IMG/VR virus record: IMGVR_UViG_3300046512_000075
Location: 1-26,225 of that record
Length of the DNA: 26,225 nt
Direction: 5' to 3' (one strand)
Source of the DNA: a virus
In this document: piece by piece, positions 13,793 through 21,188 of the stretch
Numbering within the stretch: the first letter of the stretch is position 1
Layout of the letters: every line of letters begins with the position of its first letter
Translations under genes and position numbers: made by a program
The notes under the pieces: generated by a model
Told to the model about the DNA's origin: nothing
Databases searched by the model: none
What the model saw: the letters and a program-made list of their open reading frames with translations, nothing else

Positions 13793-14968
13793 TTAAGCGT
13801 TGACGGCGGCGGCGAACTGCATCAGGTAGCGGTCGGTGATGCGCTGACGCAAGGTGAGGTCTTCCAGGGGCGGCACGGGGGTGTAGTCGTAATCGAGGGT
13901 CAGCTTGCCGGCCTTGAGGGTGTCCTTGTCGTTGACGTCTTCTGGGTACCAGCAGCTGCCGCCGATCAGGTAGCCCTGGTTGACCAGTTCGCGGAACTTG
14001 GCGTTGATCCCGTTGATGATGTCTTTGACCAGGGAGGCGTGCATGGGCTTGTCCATGGCCCACATGTGCGCCTCGGCCATGGTGTCGGCGATGATCTGCG
14101 CGGTGCGGGTGTAGTTTTCGAACGCGAACAGCGGATCGTCGCTGCACGTACGGCTGCCCCAGAAGCGGAAGCCACCCTCATTGATCAGAGTGGTGACTTC
14201 GTTGCTGTTGAGGTAGTTGGCGTCAGTGGCTGGGTTTTGCAGGTCCCAGAACACATCGGCGCTGATGCCGGTCACGCCGTTGACCGCGACGTTGGAGATG
14301 GTTTTGTGCCAGCCGATGTCTTTGTCGATCAGCGCCCGCAGGCCCAGCGCACGGGCTACTGCCGATGCGGTGACGGTCGCGCTGGTGACCGTGTCCCAGT
14401 TCTGGAACTCCGGCCAGATCACCATGACTTCACGAGCGCCGAAGTTTTCGCGGTAGGCGACCACCTCTTCCTTGGTTTTGCAGTCCCAGGCACTGACGTA
14501 GGCGAAGGCGCGCAGGTCTTTGGCGATCGATACCAGTGCGGTGGCCACCGGCTGACTGTCGAGGCCTGGCACACCGAGAATGCGCGGCGTCATGCCTACT
14601 CGGGCCTTGGCGGCGAGCAGGGCTTTCATGCCGGTGTACTTGCCGTCGGCGGTGGTGGTGCCGATCAGGGCGGTGGTGGTGGCTGCTGAATCTGCGCCTT
14701 CCTTGACCCGCACCACGATGGTGTAGGGCTTGGTCTGGTCCGCGATGGCCTGCAGGCTCTTCGCCAGGGTGCCTTTGACGCCGGCTTTGGCGATGCCTGT
14801 TTGAACATTGGTCAGCAGGACAGGGGTGTCCAGCGGGAAAGCGAGCGGGTCCGCATCTTCAGCCGTACATACCAGGCCGATGACTGCGGTTGCGATGGTG
14901 CGAATGGGGCGGGTGCCGTCGTTGAGTTCGAGAACCCGCACGCCGTGGAGATAGTCTGAACCGGCCAT
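13793..14968 (-). CDS. FI: Major tail sheath protein FI
   Basis: This 391-residue protein is the contractile sheath subunit, about the size of P2 FI (396). It begins MAGSDYLHGVRVLELNDGTRPIR and shows the sheath family pattern: AVIGLVCTAEDADP, FPLDTPVLLTN, then RILGVPGLDSQPVATAL, and late NSNEVTTLINEGGFRFWGSRTCSDDPLF broken across the conserved G-x-R-FWG-R core. The C-terminal DYTPVPPLEDLTLRQRITDRY is also typical. It is the first gene of the FI-FII-E-T-U-D unit. A late-promoter dyad lies 76-98 bases upstream, and AGG occurs about 10 bases before the ATG. Confidence 0.95.
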   Translation of the reverse strand: MAGSDYLHGVRVLELNDGTRPIRTIATAVIGLVCTAEDADPLAFPLDTPVLLTNVQTGIAKAGVKGTLAKSLQAIADQTKPYTIVVRVKEGADSAATTTALIGTTTADGKYTGMKALLAAKARVGMTPRILGVPGLDSQPVATALVSIAKDLRAFAYVSAWDCKTKEEVVAYRENFGAREVMVIWPEFQNWDTVTSATVTASAVARALGLRALIDKDIGWHKTISNVAVNGVTGISADVFWDLQNPATDANYLNSNEVTTLINEGGFRFWGSRTCSDDPLFAFENYTRTAQIIADTMAEAHMWAMDKPMHASLVKDIINGINAKFRELVNQGYLIGGSCWYPEDVNDKDTLKAGKLTLDYDYTPVPPLEDLTLRQRITDRYLMQFAAAVNA

Positions 14969-15043
14969 GGGTGGTTGCCTGCGCTGTGATGGAATGACAG
15001 TGCACAGGCTGCCGCGCGCGCGCCGGATGGGCGAGCGGCGGCA

Positions 15044-15066
15044 CTTGTAGGGGATGGGGTTACAGG
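15044..15066 (-). promoter_or_regulatory. Candidate Ogr site of the FI late promoter
   Basis: On the minus strand CCTGTA, 11 bases, TACAAG (followed by TG). The same half-sites with the same 11-base gap occur before V (20081-20103) and, on the visual scan, nowhere else in the window. The place fits P2 late promoter PF. The letters differ from the P2 Ogr consensus (TGTTGT-N12-ACAACA), but this is a dyad of the same kind and size. Confidence 0.6.
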
Positions 15067-15076
15067 TGGCAGATGG

Positions 15077-15454
15077 TCAGGCGGGATTGATCTTGTAGCG
15101 TTTGCCGCCACCTATCCGGACACCGGCCCAAAACAGCCAGGCTCGCCAGCGTGCAATTCCCTCGGCACGCAGGCCACGGTACAGCACCGCGTCGGCCTGT
15201 TTACGAGTGAGAGGGCCGGTGGTGTAGAGCCAGTCGTGCACGGTGGCGGCGTAGTTGCCGTAACCGGCGAGCAGTGCGTACAGCGCGAACAGGAAAATGT
15301 TGTGCAGGAACCGGATGCTGGCGAAGTCGGTTCTGAAGCCGGCCGGGACAGTGATCAGTCCGTGGTCATCGTCCTGGATCGACAGCTCCGCCAGCAGGGT
15401 GCGGTCCCACTTGCTGTCCTGTTCGGTTTTCAGAGTGTTCAGGAACTTGCTCAC
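15077..15454 (-). CDS. DUF1353-type protein downstream of the fibre genes
   Basis: The 125-residue protein has the motifs of the DUF1353 family: GLITVPAGFRTDFASI (33-47) and TVHDWLYTTGPLTRKQADAVLYRGLRAEG (71-99, with H73 and D74), plus a hydrophobic stretch around 53-64 that could touch a membrane. Function is unknown in the family, which is widespread near phage tail genes. The GTG at 15454 overlaps the upstream stop as GTGA and has GGTGG 5 bases before it, so it was preferred to ATG 15466. It is the last gene before the FI promoter dyad. P2 has no gene of this type here. Confidence 0.75.
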   Translation of the reverse strand: MSKFLNTLKTEQDSKWDRTLLAELSIQDDDHGLITVPAGFRTDFASIRFLHNIFLFALYALLAGYGNYAATVHDWLYTTGPLTRKQADAVLYRGLRAEGIARWRAWLFWAGVRIGGGKRYKINPA

Positions 15455-16014
15455 GCCGGCCACCATATGTCGTCGGTGAAGTTCTCAGGAATCTCCGGCA
15501 GATCCTTCAATGCACGACCGGCGTGGATCAGTTCCGACTTCCGTAGCGCGGCGGCTCGTCCAAAATCGACAACGGTTTGAGCGTCCATCGGTACCAGCGT
15601 GTTTTCGGCGCAGATCCAGGCGAAGTCTTGGTCGGGGTTAGACCAGCGCAGATTGCCCGGTTGAACACCTCCGACCACCGCCATGAATGCCATCTGGGCA
15701 GCGCCTGCGATGTTTTCTCTGTCGGTCGTTTTCGATTGATAGAGCACCTCATTGAACGTTACACCAGCGTCGATCCGGCGGTCACGCTCCGCATCTATCT
15801 GGGCGTGGCTTACAACAATTGGAGAGTCGGGAACGTCCTCCAAAAAGGGCAGGCCGTCGCCGTCGATGCTTATCAATTTGCCGCGTGATGCGCCTTCCAT
15901 TAACGATTGATGCAACTCCAAAGAAATTTTCACTGCATCGCTTGGTAGCTGATCTTTACGGAAAATCACCGTACTGAAAAAGCCGGGAGTCGATGGGCTG
16001 TAATAAATATCCAT
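15451..16014 (-). CDS. Tail fibre assembly protein with DUF4376 domain
   Basis: The 187-residue protein follows the fibre gene, the place of P2 G. The N-terminus (MDIYYSPSTPGFFSTVIF, then ISLELHQSLMEGASRGKLI) is the usual phage tail fibre assembly/chaperone start. Residues about 68-175 (HAQIDAERDRRIDAGVTF, AAQMAFMAVVGG, FGRAAALRKSELIHAGRALKD) are the DUF4376 domain, often attached to these chaperones. It should fold or trimerise the fibre tip. TAGGT stands about 5 bases before the ATG at 16014. The gene starts 14 bases after the fibre stop and overlaps the next gene. Confidence 0.85.
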   Translation of the reverse strand: MDIYYSPSTPGFFSTVIFRKDQLPSDAVKISLELHQSLMEGASRGKLISIDGDGLPFLEDVPDSPIVVSHAQIDAERDRRIDAGVTFNEVLYQSKTTDRENIAGAAQMAFMAVVGGVQPGNLRWSNPDQDFAWICAENTLVPMDAQTVVDFGRAAALRKSELIHAGRALKDLPEIPENFTDDIWWPA

Positions 16015-16028
16015 TCTTTACCTACCGA

Positions 16029-17600
16029 TTAATAGCCGATGGCATACCACCGGATTTCTCCGGCGGAACTTGTGTAGTTGTTTTGCACGCGAACAACGGA
16101 ATTCGAGATGATCTCTGATCCAGGGGCGAAAGCACTGGTCGACGTCATATTGGAAAACGCATAGGTTGCCCAGACGGAAAAGGCGGCGTTTGGAAATACA
16201 ACTGGCAGGGTGATATCGCGTGTAGGACCGAGGCCACTGCCGGCTCTAGGTACATCCGAAGCCTGACCCCACTGGAAAATGAACCCACCCAGCCATGTCG
16301 GAAGCACGATGGCGCCGTTGGGCCCCTTAATGAACTGGAAGCCAAACCGCATTTTCTTCGGCGTGACAATTGTGGCGTCATCAGTCCCTAGAACAACCTG
16401 AGTTTGGGTTGCAACTTTCGCGATTCCAGAGAGCTGTTCCGTGGCTTGAACAATCAACGCAGCGAGGGCAGTTGAAAACTTTTTGGGAGTGATGAACGCC
16501 GTGTCATCACTTCCGCTGTTTGTCTGGTTTTGAGTAGCGACTTTTGCCCAACCGAAAGCAGTTTCTGTCGCCTGAGTGACACGAGCGACAATAGCCTGCC
16601 AAACGCGCAGGGCTGTCATCGGCTTGGTGTTGTCCTGATCCGACTGCGCTTCGGCTTCTACCTGGGTTGGGATTTCAATGCCGTAGTCCACGAGTTTGGT
16701 CGGGGTAGTGCCCGCAATTACGCGACCGAGCTTATCAACAGTCACACTTCGGTAGGTGCCTGTGATCACCCCAGTACGTCCTGCGATCATTTCAAATAGC
16801 AGTGCAGTGGTGCCTAGGACAATCGGCGCATCCGTTACCAACTGCCATACGCTGTCGCCGTTGGCTGTGCCCTTTTCTACGCTGACGAAAAGCCCTGGTG
16901 TAACTTCAACACTGGTATCAGCATCCTGCGCCCGCTTCCACACTCCCGCTGCTGGAACGACGTAGATGCCGTTGTCCTTTGCCTGTACTTGATCCTTCAC
17001 CAACACCCGTGCACCGACCGGCAACAGCTCACCGTCGATGGTCTGGATGCCACTCAGCACGATATTTGCCGTGGTGGCCGCCAGCACCGAGTGCTTGTAG
17101 TCCAGCTTCGACAGCGCCTCGACGACGACGGTGTCGACGTATTCGCGAGTCGCCAGTACAACGCTGGGGTCAATCCTCAGCTCGATGTTGGCCGTGCTGC
17201 TAACGATCAGGTTGATACGAATTACCTGCGTCCGACCAGAGCCTTGGGCGAGCAGAGGCTTGAACGTGGGCGCGCAGTTGGCAACCGCGACCATGTCGCC
17301 ATCCGCGTCGTACAGCGCAAGCTCACGCACCCACCAGCCGCCGACGCTCTCAGGGATGATCTGCTCGGCAATGATTACGCTGGCATTAGCCGGATCCACC
17401 TTCACCTGATTCAATGGCGCACGTCGGCGCTCGTTGATCAGTTTGGTTTGTGTGCGGCTAGGGATAGGGTCTGTGCCGTTGGCATCACCCACTGCCATCT
17501 GGGCGAACGTCCAGGACGTGCCGAGGGCTGCGGCGTTGGCTTGTTTGGCTTCGCCTACGGCAGTGAGGATCGCGAAGAACTGGCTGTTTTGATCGGTCAT
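16029..17600 (-). CDS. H: Tail fibre protein H
   Basis: The 523-residue protein is the receptor-binding fibre. Residues 1-155 are the baseplate-attaching tail-collar (DUF3751) domain: FFAILTAVGEAKQANAAALG, FAQMAVGDANG, INERRRAPLNQV, GGWWVRELALYDADGDMVAVAN. The middle (about 160-285) repeats short beta segments (TIDGELLPVGARVLVKDQ, GIYVVPAAGVWKRAQDAD), which suit a beta-rich shaft. Two KxA/TQ repeats follow (WAKVATQNQTNSGSDDTAFITPKKF and IAKVATQTQVVLGTDDATIVTPKKM, at roughly 361-425, split here by family rule). The C-terminus, with GGFIFQWGQASDV and IRWYAIGY, resembles gp53-like tips and probably sets host range. Start and stop overlap I by 4 bases. Confidence 0.9.
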   Translation of the reverse strand: MTDQNSQFFAILTAVGEAKQANAAALGTSWTFAQMAVGDANGTDPIPSRTQTKLINERRRAPLNQVKVDPANASVIIAEQIIPESVGGWWVRELALYDADGDMVAVANCAPTFKPLLAQGSGRTQVIRINLIVSSTANIELRIDPSVVLATREYVDTVVVEALSKLDYKHSVLAATTANIVLSGIQTIDGELLPVGARVLVKDQVQAKDNGIYVVPAAGVWKRAQDADTSVEVTPGLFVSVEKGTANGDSVWQLVTDAPIVLGTTALLFEMIAGRTGVITGTYRSVTVDKLGRVIAGTTPTKLVDYGIEIPTQVEAEAQSDQDNTKPMTALRVWQAIVARVTQATETAFGWAKVATQNQTNSGSDDTAFITPKKFSTALAALIVQATEQLSGIAKVATQTQVVLGTDDATIVTPKKMRFGFQFIKGPNGAIVLPTWLGGFIFQWGQASDVPRAGSGLGPTRDITLPVVFPNAAFSVWATYAFSNMTSTSAFAPGSEIISNSVVRVQNNYTSSAGEIRWYAIGY

Positions 17601-18214
17601 GAGTAGATGTCCATCGTGTCGATATGGTGTTCGCGGCCACCGATGCGGTACACGCCGCTGACGTCGATATCGCGCTGGGTCGGTGGGTAAACGCTGAGTT
17701 CGTCGCCTTCGTAAACGCAGGCCCCGATGTATACGGTGCCGGTGCTTTCTAGGCTGATGGCCAGGCCAGTGAGTGGGCGGGTGAGCGGCTTGGCGTCATC
17801 GATCAGCCAGGTCAACTCCAGGTACATTTCCTCGGTGATACCGGTGTCCAGCACGCCGACTTTGAGGGCAAAGGTGCCGGGCACGCCTTCCGGCACGGTC
17901 TGCCACCACTCGACCACCTCGATCAGGTAGCCCAGCGGCTCGACCACACGACGCAAAGCGCCGATGGTGCCCTTGTGCGCGTGGATGTAGCGGGATGAGC
18001 GGATGGCGGCGCGCTTGGTGGCTTCGCTCCAGTTGCTGTCCCAGCGGTCGACGGAGAAGGCCCAGGCCAGGTAGGGCAGTGCCACCACGGGGCAGGTGTT
18101 CGGGTTGCACAGCGTTCTCAGCGGGATCGGTACGCGCTGAATGTGCGCGAGCGCCTGAGCAGCCTGGCGCTCAAGCGACGTGGAGTTGTTCGGCAGTAGT
18201 TGCTGGGCGCCCAT
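17597..18214 (-). CDS. I: Baseplate protein I
   Basis: This 205-residue protein belongs to the phage tail protein I family. Key parts are LLPNNSTSLERQAAQALA, the P-x-CP-x-LPYLAWAFSVDRWDSNW stretch (seen here as NPNTCPVVALPYLAWAFSVD) and AAIRSSRYIHAHKGTIGALRRVVEPLG. It is a baseplate wedge component joining J to the fibre. It is a little longer than P2 I, with an added beta-rich C-terminus (YIGACVYEGDELSVYPPTQ). The ATG at 18214 overlaps the J stop by one base (TAATG), and its own stop overlaps the H start. Confidence 0.92.
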   Translation of the reverse strand: MGAQQLLPNNSTSLERQAAQALAHIQRVPIPLRTLCNPNTCPVVALPYLAWAFSVDRWDSNWSEATKRAAIRSSRYIHAHKGTIGALRRVVEPLGYLIEVVEWWQTVPEGVPGTFALKVGVLDTGITEEMYLELTWLIDDAKPLTRPLTGLAISLESTGTVYIGACVYEGDELSVYPPTQRDIDVSGVYRIGGREHHIDTMDIYS

Positions 18215-19125
18215 TATTCAACGCCCCGCGTGATGGCCACACCGGTGCAGTAGGGCGCCTGTTCTTTGGTGGCGACGATATCGACCCAGTCTTCCAGCTC
18301 AACTTTGCGAACCCCTTCGACGAACAACGCGGCGTGCAGCGCTGATTCCGACACCTCCATTGCGAGGCGTCGACGTTGGTGGACGTATGCCAGCAGGCGC
18401 TGTTCGGCTGCCGCAAGAATTGGCTCTGACTCGGGGCCGCTGGTCAGCAGGTAGAGCTTGGCTTTAACCGCGTAACGGATGATCTCCGCGCCCTGGACGG
18501 TGAGGCGGTCGGCAACGGGCCGGCGGTCATCGTCGCTCAGGTGTTTTTTGACGACGTTGACCAGGTCGGCAGACGCGCTGCCGTCGCCTAGCAGCGCCTG
18601 CACGGTAACAACCGCCACAGCGGGTGATGGGCTTTCGGCCGTGGCATCGGCAACACGGCCGTCCGCGCCTCGGGCGTGGAATATGTAGCTCTGGCGCGGG
18701 CCGGCGGTGCTCAAGCCCTCCCAGGCCATTTGCGCCCGTTCGCGCAAGCTGTCGTCGCTTTCCATAATCCGCGCGAGGGGCGGGACCGCCATGGGCTTGG
18801 CTTCCTGAACCACCAGGCGCTGTACGTTGAAATTTCCAGCCAGTTGATCCAGGTCGGGGCCTTTGGCAAAGGCCAGCAGGTTCGCCATGGACGCCTCATT
18901 CACCCTCTGACGCCAGATGGTTTCGCGGTAGGCGTTCTCCTGCAGCAGCTTTGCCAGGGGTTCAGATTCCATGTCGAGGCGCGCTGCAATCTGCTCCTGT
19001 TCCTCGATCGGCCACAGGCTGATCATGTAGGCCTTGCGCTCGGCCAGGATCAATTCGAAGTCGATCTGCTCAACGATCTGCGGCGCCGGGAGCTGGCTGA
19101 GGTCAATCGCGGCAAAGGAATTCAT
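18214..19125 (-). CDS. J: Baseplate wedge protein J
   Basis: The 303-residue protein is P2 J, equal in length to P2. The start NSFAAIDLSQLPAPQIVEQIDFE and the later GPDLDQLAGNFNVQRLV and RIMESDDSLRERAQMAWEGLSTAGP are family signatures. The C-terminal VRKVELEDWVDIVATKEQAPY is also typical. It is the wedge protein of the baseplate (gp6-like). A strong GGGGG site lies about 5 bases before the ATG at 19125, and the start overlaps the W stop as ATGA. Confidence 0.93.
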   Translation of the reverse strand: MNSFAAIDLSQLPAPQIVEQIDFELILAERKAYMISLWPIEEQEQIAARLDMESEPLAKLLQENAYRETIWRQRVNEASMANLLAFAKGPDLDQLAGNFNVQRLVVQEAKPMAVPPLARIMESDDSLRERAQMAWEGLSTAGPRQSYIFHARGADGRVADATAESPSPAVAVVTVQALLGDGSASADLVNVVKKHLSDDDRRPVADRLTVQGAEIIRYAVKAKLYLLTSGPESEPILAAAEQRLLAYVHQRRRLAMEVSESALHAALFVEGVRKVELEDWVDIVATKEQAPYCTGVAITRGVE

Positions 19126-19466
19126 ACGCTTCCCCCCAGTTGCAGTGGCAGGCTCAGGCTAAAGGGTTCATTGGTGTCGACGACGGAGCCCTCCAGATCA
19201 AGCACGGACTGCCCTTGCAGGTTCGCACCGAGGAACTGCACGCGACTGAGGCTGATACGGGTCTCCCAACGCATCAACGCCATGACTGAGCCCGCGTAAA
19301 CGCGTAGGCGCGTGGCGTCGTTGAAGGGATGATCGACCAGCTCGGGCAGCAGGCTGCCGTATTCGCGGCGCATCACGCGCGTGCCGATGCGGGTGGTGAG
19401 AATGTCCGTGATGCTCTGGCCGATGTGGTCCAGATCGCTGATGGTTGCGCCGGTTTCGCGGTTCAT
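19122..19466 (-). CDS. W: Baseplate protein W (gp25-like)
   Basis: This 114-residue protein is the GPW/gp25 family, a lysozyme-like baseplate wedge protein without the need for a catalytic site. The pattern ISDLDHIGQSITDILTTRIGTRVMRREYGSLLPELVDHPFND (held by several short motifs, among them REYGS and ELVD) is the diagnostic part. Length agrees with P2 W (115). The start overlaps the V stop and its stop overlaps J. Confidence 0.93.
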   Translation of the reverse strand: MNRETGATISDLDHIGQSITDILTTRIGTRVMRREYGSLLPELVDHPFNDATRLRVYAGSVMALMRWETRISLSRVQFLGANLQGQSVLDLEGSVVDTNEPFSLSLPLQLGGSV

Positions 19467-20035
19467 TCTGGTTTCCCCGTCTTCGCGCTGCCCACCAGCA
19501 CGCCGCCGTGCAGGTGCTTGACAAGGCTGATGGTGGCCGCGACCACGTCTTCGGAGACGGTCACCAGGCCGACCACGTTCTGGTTGCCGGTTTGGTTGTA
19601 ATCGCCCTGGTGATTGATGGGGCCGATGATGTTGATCCCGCCCTTGCTCACCAGGCTGGTTGTACCGCTTTCGGGCAGGGTTGCGTTCAGGTGGTGGGCG
19701 ACGCTGTCGTACTCAATCACCGCGCCATCGGCGTAGGTGCGACGGTGCAGGCCGGCGCGGTTACCGTTGGCTGGGATGTGGTCACTGAACAGGCCGGTTA
19801 CTACGATGCCGTTGGCGAGCTGCCCGGATGGGCTGAAAAGAATCACCTGTTCGCCTTCGGTGGGTGGATCCCACTCTTGGTCAGCACCGGCGCGCAGGGC
19901 GAGCCACGGCAGCCAGGCGGTGATCAGCTTTCCGGTTTTTACCTGCACGCGCGGGGGCTCCATCTGCACGGCGGCGATTACGCCGAAGCGGATGAGGTTT
20001 TCGAGCATGCGGGAGAGGGCGGCGAAGTCGTTCAT
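19463..20035 (-). CDS. V: Baseplate spike protein V
   Basis: The 190-residue protein is the tail spike that pierces the outer membrane. The N-terminal OB-like domain has MLENLIRFGVIAAVQ, VQVKTGKLITAWLPWLALRAG and EGEQVILFSPSGQLANGIVV. The C-terminus is a beta-helix with NIIGPINHQGDYNQTGNQ and KHLHGGVLVGSAKTGKP. The end shows the H-x-H style metal-site region (KHLHGG). P2 V is about 211. The ATG at 20035 fits the family start; a frame open to 20074 is an upstream extension. Neither has a good ribosome site. It is the first gene of the V-W-J-I-H unit, and a late-promoter dyad stands 46-68 bases upstream. Confidence 0.93.
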   Translation of the reverse strand: MNDFAALSRMLENLIRFGVIAAVQMEPPRVQVKTGKLITAWLPWLALRAGADQEWDPPTEGEQVILFSPSGQLANGIVVTGLFSDHIPANGNRAGLHRRTYADGAVIEYDSVAHHLNATLPESGTTSLVSKGGINIIGPINHQGDYNQTGNQNVVGLVTVSEDVVAATISLVKHLHGGVLVGSAKTGKPE

Positions 20036-20080
20036 GGCGCCGATGGTGGGGCCGCGCGTGCGAGGGCGCAGCATCTGTCA

Positions 20081-20103
20081 CTTGTAAGGCGGATATGTAC
20101 AGG
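20081..20103 (-). promoter_or_regulatory. Candidate Ogr site of the V late promoter
   Basis: On the minus strand CCTGTA, 11 bases, TACAAG (followed by TG), identical in half-sites and gap to the site before FI. It fits the place of P2 promoter PV. It lies in the 131-base divergent gap shared with the accessory gene at 20167. Confidence 0.6.
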
Positions 20104-20166
20104 CTGAGATAGACTTGAGGGGGAAAAATAATGCGCTCCTAAAATAATCCAAGGCAGGAAATACTT

Positions 20167-20727
20167 ATGTTTTTAGAAACGCTTAAAAGCGTACCTTCAG
20201 AGGCATGGATAGGGCTGGCAGGTGTTGTTTTTGGTTCGTTATTGACAACTTTTGGCGTCTGGTTGACTAATCGCTCTAATTTGAGTCAATTGCAAAAGCA
20301 ACTTCAGCATGAGGATAAAAGGATTAATGGGAGAGTATCAAAAGAGCGTTTCGAGGAATTGTATATTCTTGTGTCTAGTTGGCTGAACGGTTTTTTTGTA
20401 GATTATCTTCATTTGATAAGTGTCATGAGGGATCAGATTACCTATAAAGAATATACTGATATTGTAATTAAAGCAGGTAGTGTCACGGATTTCAGTCGTA
20501 TCGAAATGATAGTTGGAATATATGGTGGTGATATTACTGAGGCTTTTAATCGTGTGTTGGCATTGCGAGCGCCACGCAATGCAATCATTACTGAACACAA
20601 GTTTACTTACGAACGTGGCGGGTCGGGAACACAGTTCATCGAGCCTTTTACAGCTGCCCAGACGGCTTTAGAGGATGCCTGTGAAGAGTTGAAGCTTGCT
20701 ATTGCTCGTGCTGCTCGCGTTAGTTAA
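20167..20727 (+). CDS. Accessory membrane-anchored protein inserted between S and V
   Basis: This 186-residue protein is not recognised. One transmembrane segment lies at about 12-35 (AWIGLAGVVFGSLLTTFGVWL), followed by NRSNLSQLQKQLQHEDKRI, a probable short coiled coil, then a helical cytoplasmic domain. It runs against the late genes, is clearly more A/T-rich than they are, and lies exactly at the boundary of two late operons. These are marks of a moron. AGGA lies 7 bases before the ATG. Its TAA overlaps the TAA of S on the other strand (shared TTAA at 20724-20727). Similar single-helix anchor proteins are common in prophage cargo; a superinfection-exclusion or defence role is a guess from context. 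Confidence 0.7.
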   Translation: MFLETLKSVPSEAWIGLAGVVFGSLLTTFGVWLTNRSNLSQLQKQLQHEDKRINGRVSKERFEELYILVSSWLNGFFVDYLHLISVMRDQITYKEYTDIVIKAGSVTDFSRIEMIVGIYGGDITEAFNRVLALRAPRNAIITEHKFTYERGGSGTQFIEPFTAAQTALEDACEELKLAIARAARVS

Positions 20728-21188
20728 TGCTCTTCAGTCAGTAGTGCTACTAAACTATTACGAATCAGATCTATATCTGATTCGGCAAACCCCAAAATTG
20801 CTCGCTTGTCATAGCGCACGTCGGGAGCGCCAGGTTCGGCACGATCTTTTAAACCATATTGGTGAACCCTAGCGATCCGGGCGATACGCCCGGTGAACCC
20901 GACAGAGATTCCGTTGCTGTCACCTCGGACCTTCAGATATGACGCAGTCCGCAGCTTTTTGAACATCGCCAACTTCCGACGAACCCGGCCCTGCTTGCCG
21001 CGCAGATCACGTTGCTTACGCGGCGCAAACTTGCTCCCGTCCGGATTTTCTTGCGCCATCACGCGCTTCTGCTGACTGCGGCGCAGCTCCTGGCCGATGC
21101 TTCGCGCCAACTTGCTTCGTTCTCCTGGCTCGAGCCGATCCAGCAGCACCGCCGCCCAGGTTTCTAGAGCCTCCAGGTTATTCGCCAT
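20724..21188 (-). CDS. S: Tail completion protein S (virion morphogenesis)
   Basis: This 154-residue protein belongs to the phage virion morphogenesis family of P2 S. Typical parts are LEALETWAAVLLDRLEPGERSKLAR, IGQELRRSQQKRVMAQENPDGSKFAPRK and the IARVHQYGLKDR segment. It helps complete tails or join them to heads. The ATG at 21188 was chosen because GGAGGG lies 6 bases upstream; an earlier in-frame ATG (21206) has no such site. It overlaps R by 11 bases. The last 70 bases contain a perfect 10-bp hairpin, and the stop is shared with the convergent accessory gene. Confidence 0.9.
   Translation of the reverse strand: MANNLEALETWAAVLLDRLEPGERSKLARSIGQELRRSQQKRVMAQENPDGSKFAPRKQRDLRGKQGRVRRKLAMFKKLRTASYLKVRGDSNGISVGFTGRIARIARVHQYGLKDRAEPGAPDVRYDKRAILGFAESDIDLIRNSLVALLTEEH
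20761..20784. promoter_or_regulatory. Perfect 10-bp hairpin near the end of S
   Basis: CGAATCAGAT (20761-20770), CTAT, ATCTGATTCG (20775-20784). It lies within the S codons and 33 bases beyond the stop of the opposing accessory gene. It has no T-run on either strand, so it may be a transcript-end stabiliser or a protein site rather than a simple terminator. Confidence 0.5.

Noticed and set aside
13358-14689. A 443-codon open frame on the plus strand opposite the sheath and tube genes.
   Set aside because: It is the antisense of FI and FII, whose identity is secure. Its glycine/valine/histidine-rich product is typical of a G/C-rich gene read backwards.
20081-20103. The dyad before V as a LexA box.
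   Set aside because: The 11-base gap between its CTGTA/TACAAG half-sites does not fit the shorter LexA spacing, and an identical arrangement before FI points to late control.
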